Source: Haemophilus parainfluenzae (GTDB lineage Bacteria; Pseudomonadota; Gammaproteobacteria; Enterobacterales; Pasteurellaceae). Taken from it: 57,405 nt of DNA. The notes under the pieces were generated by a model, which ran no database searches, was not told where the DNA came from, and worked only from the letters and a program-made list of their open reading frames with translations. Made by a program: the position numbers and the translations under genes. This document shows positions 57,186 through 57,405 of this stretch, one piece after another (within the stretch, counting starts at the first letter, position 1; each line of letters starts with the position of its first letter). The stretch is from positions 2,005,001 to 2,062,405 of the forward strand of contig NZ_LR134481.1 of the NCBI RefSeq assembly GCF_900638025.1, given 5' to 3'.

Positions 57186-57240
57186 ATAAGAAAAGAGAAA
57201 ATTCCGAAATAATCTTCGCTTTCTTTTAAAATCGGAGGGG

Positions 57241-57268
57241 ATTATACGAGTTTTGGATAAAATCTCAA
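57241..57268 (-). promoter_or_regulatory. rpmH distal promoter
   Basis: On the minus strand TTGAGA (57263-57268) and TATAAT (57241-57246) are 16 bases apart. The two tandem promoters parallel the multi-promoter rpmH region of E. coli. Confidence 0.75.
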
Positions 57269-57344
57269 GTAACCTTTTTGTCTTTTTTTAACACCTGACA
57301 GAAGATCTTTTATCTAAATTATTGTAAAATCCCTTTCGATTTTT

Positions 57345-57367
57345 AACCACACTTTTGTGGTTTTTAG
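57345..57367 (+). terminator. Hairpin with T-run at the right edge
   Basis: AACCACA (57345-57351) pairs with TGTGGTT (57356-57362), followed by TTT. With no upstream plus-strand gene, it may be a leader attenuator or protect against rpmH-region transcription. A TACAAT (57384-57389) and AAGGAT (57392-57397) suggest a plus-strand gene starting just beyond the window. No DnaA boxes (TTATCCACA) are seen. Confidence 0.4.
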
Positions 57368-57405
57368 CTCTTATTTATGCGCATACAATATAAGGATAAT
57401 TTATC

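Noticed and set aside
57082..57405. Replication origin (oriC) next to rpmH, as in many bacteria
   Set aside because: No DnaA boxes or 13-mer array are visible in the available 324 bases, and the two minus-strand promoters account for much of the sequence.

Overview
The window looks like the chromosome of a Haemophilus species, most probably H. parainfluenzae or a close relative. Three things point there. The 9-base Haemophilus DNA uptake signal AAGTGCGGT occurs about 38 times on both strands (counted by eye). The gene blocks match Pasteurellaceae order: murI next to an rrn operon, gapA-fadD, sodA-ccm, rlmN-pilW-rodZ-ispG-hisS, and rpmH-rnpA-yidD-yidC-mnmE. SelD contains selenocysteine. No plasmid, prophage or CRISPR array is visible. 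The species name is inference.

Layout. 1-254 is the promoter and antitermination leader of an rRNA operon that reads leftwards out of the window. 255-6309 is a leftward run of gmk, rpoZ, spoT, recG and murI. 6403-9594 holds gapA with a CRP-type promoter, and an acyl-CoA ligase. An intact IS3/IS150-type element (9612-10855) sits in the loop of a terminator built from uptake signals. 10889-14120 holds selD (in-frame UGA plus SECIS), a CorB-like protein and a CcsA-like protein; ffh diverges from them. 15829-18980 is a gluconate module (gntR, gntK, gntT) with two GntR-type operators and two CRP sites. 19325-24961 holds a quinol-type nitric oxide reductase, an uncharacterised Cys-rich protein behind a consensus FNR box, upp-uraA and hda.

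24999-33136 is a leftward cytochrome c maturation cluster, ccmABCDEFGHI. A YaeR-like VOC gene is translationally coupled to its end, followed by two unrecognised exported proteins. sodA diverges from it. 34122-40506 is a housekeeping run (methyltransferase-like protein, yfgM, hisS, ispG, rodZ, pilW, rlmN). 40808-45295 holds pbpG and a Mn/Fe ABC importer, yfeABCD, behind a Fur-like site.

45300-47690 is a foreign, AT-rich insert of Firmicutes character that lacks uptake signals. It carries arsR and an ACR3 arsenite exporter, flanked by fragments: a degraded ORF, the first codons of a phage-type HNH endonuclease, and the C-terminal tail of a RumA-like methyltransferase. That tail runs in frame out of the 3' end of the resident rlmC, so the last residues of RlmC appear to come from the foreign gene. 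This chimeric junction is the most interesting feature I found.

47686-57081 returns to core genes on the minus strand: rlmC, nagZ, a ycfL-like gene, hinT, ppiD, mntP, mnmE, yidC, yidD, rnpA and rpmH. Two promoters precede rpmH, and a divergent gene probably starts just past the right edge.
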